Origin: Defluviitaleaceae bacterium
GTDB taxonomy: Bacteria; Bacillota; Clostridia; Lachnospirales; UBA5962
DNA: 6,690 bases
Direction of reading: 5' to 3'
NCBI GenBank assembly: GCA_009780765.1
Contig: WQZK01000100.1
Location: 1 to 6,690, forward strand
Shown: piece after piece, positions 6,411 to 6,690 of the stretch
Layout: each line of letters begins with the position of its first letter
How positions within the stretch are numbered: position 1 is the stretch's first letter
Translations under genes and position numbers: made by a program
The notes under the pieces: model-generated
Databases searched by the model: none
The model's input: the letters and a program-made list of their open reading frames with translations, nothing else
What the model was told of the DNA's origin: nothing

Positions 6411-6586
6411 AGGGAGCTTACATTCAAAATAAAAAATTAAATTTAGCTCGATATTTTTAGAGAAAACATAAGCGTAAAAAATGATATTACTATATTTATT
6501 GATACGCCCATTCAATAGAAATTTTGTTATAAATAGAATTGATACTCCATAAAACAACAAACTCGATAATTGTAATATTTTTGTTG
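6411..6586. other. AT-rich intergenic region, no gene seen
   Basis: After the copy B stop there is no credible coding frame and no convincing terminator. GAGCT (6414-6418) could pair with AGCTC (6446-6450), but the stem is only five pairs with a long loop. An eight-base direct repeat ATTGATAC occurs at 6498-6505 and 6538-6545. ACAACAA (6554-6560) is complementary to TTGTTGT (6581-6587), which could form a weak AT-rich hairpin. None of these supports a function alone. Confidence 0.5.
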
Positions 6587-6615
6587 TTGTATTGTATTTA
6601 ATAATCATGTATAAT
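6587..6615 (+). promoter_or_regulatory. Candidate sigma-A promoter for a gene beyond the right edge
   Basis: Seen: a perfect TATAAT at 6610-6615, 17 bp after TTGTAT (6587-6592), which matches the -35 consensus only in its first three bases. Transcription would start near 6622 and run out of the window, with the hairpin at 6651-6683 in the leader. In such AT-rich DNA a TATAAT can occur by chance, so the call rests on spacing and position. Confidence 0.4.
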
Positions 6616-6650
6616 ATAGTGAGTTAAATTGCAAAAGAATAAGTATTGTG

Positions 6651-6683
6651 GTCGTATTTGAGATAATTTTCATCTCAAACGAC
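6651..6683. repeat. Inverted repeat (hairpin) at right edge
   Basis: Seen: GTCG (6651-6654) pairs with CGAC (6680-6683) and TTTGAGAT (6657-6664) with ATCTCAAA (6672-6679). A two-base bulge (TA) lies on the left side and the loop is seven bases. No T-run follows within the seven bases left in the window. It may be an operator-like dyad or a leader hairpin of the next gene. A terminator cannot be excluded because the window ends here. Confidence 0.5.
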
Positions 6684-6690
6684 TATAAAA

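Noticed and set aside
6411..6460. Intrinsic terminator after copy B
   Set aside because: The only pairing (GAGCT/AGCTC) is five base pairs with a loop of more than 25 nt, too weak to call.
6381..6608. Minus-strand 75-codon frame at the right end
   Set aside because: It overlaps the end of copy B, has AT-rich low-complexity composition, and shows no supporting motif or ribosome binding site that I could identify.

Overview
The window is AT-rich, with strong AGGAGG-type ribosome binding sites, very short intergenic gaps and gene families typical of Bacillota. It most likely comes from a member of the Clostridia; the species cannot be told from the sequence. All six supported genes lie on the plus strand, in two cassettes.

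Cassette 1 (176-1699) is a signalling pair: an ECF sigma factor followed two bases later by a membrane anti-sigma factor with an N-terminal zinc-finger (ZAS) domain. A good ECF-type promoter (TGTAAC, 16-bp spacer, CGTC) precedes the sigma gene, which suggests autoregulation. Upstream of it, at the left edge, is a 126-nt fold-back structure that ends in a run of six T, probably the terminator of a gene outside the window or a small palindromic element.

Cassette 2 (1804-6410) is a MoxR AAA+ ATPase, a DUF58 protein and two tandem paralogous membrane proteins. The usual order moxR - DUF58 - transglutaminase-like membrane protein (TgpA/YebA type) is recognisable. Here, however, the third position is held by two proteins that keep the multi-spanning N-terminus and a DUF4129-like cytoplasmic tail. 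The large extracytoplasmic transglutaminase domain between them is replaced by a loop of roughly 45-50 residues. The two copies are about 61-64 % identical by hand count in their membrane and tail parts, but their loops are almost unrelated.

The junctions carry structure. Between the cassettes (1700-1803) a sigma-A-like promoter sits inside a nested inverted repeat whose right arm contains the ribosome binding site of moxR and runs into five T. Between the two paralogs a 165-nt imperfect fold-back (5015-5179) fills almost the whole 187-bp gap. The right end (6411-6690) has no gene; it holds a probable promoter and a hairpin that may belong to a gene beyond the window.

A reasonable overall reading is a cell-envelope module (MoxR chaperone-like ATPase acting with DUF58 and membrane partners) next to a membrane-sensing sigma/anti-sigma switch. 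Whether the sigma factor controls the module is not shown: I found no second ECF-type promoter in front of moxR.
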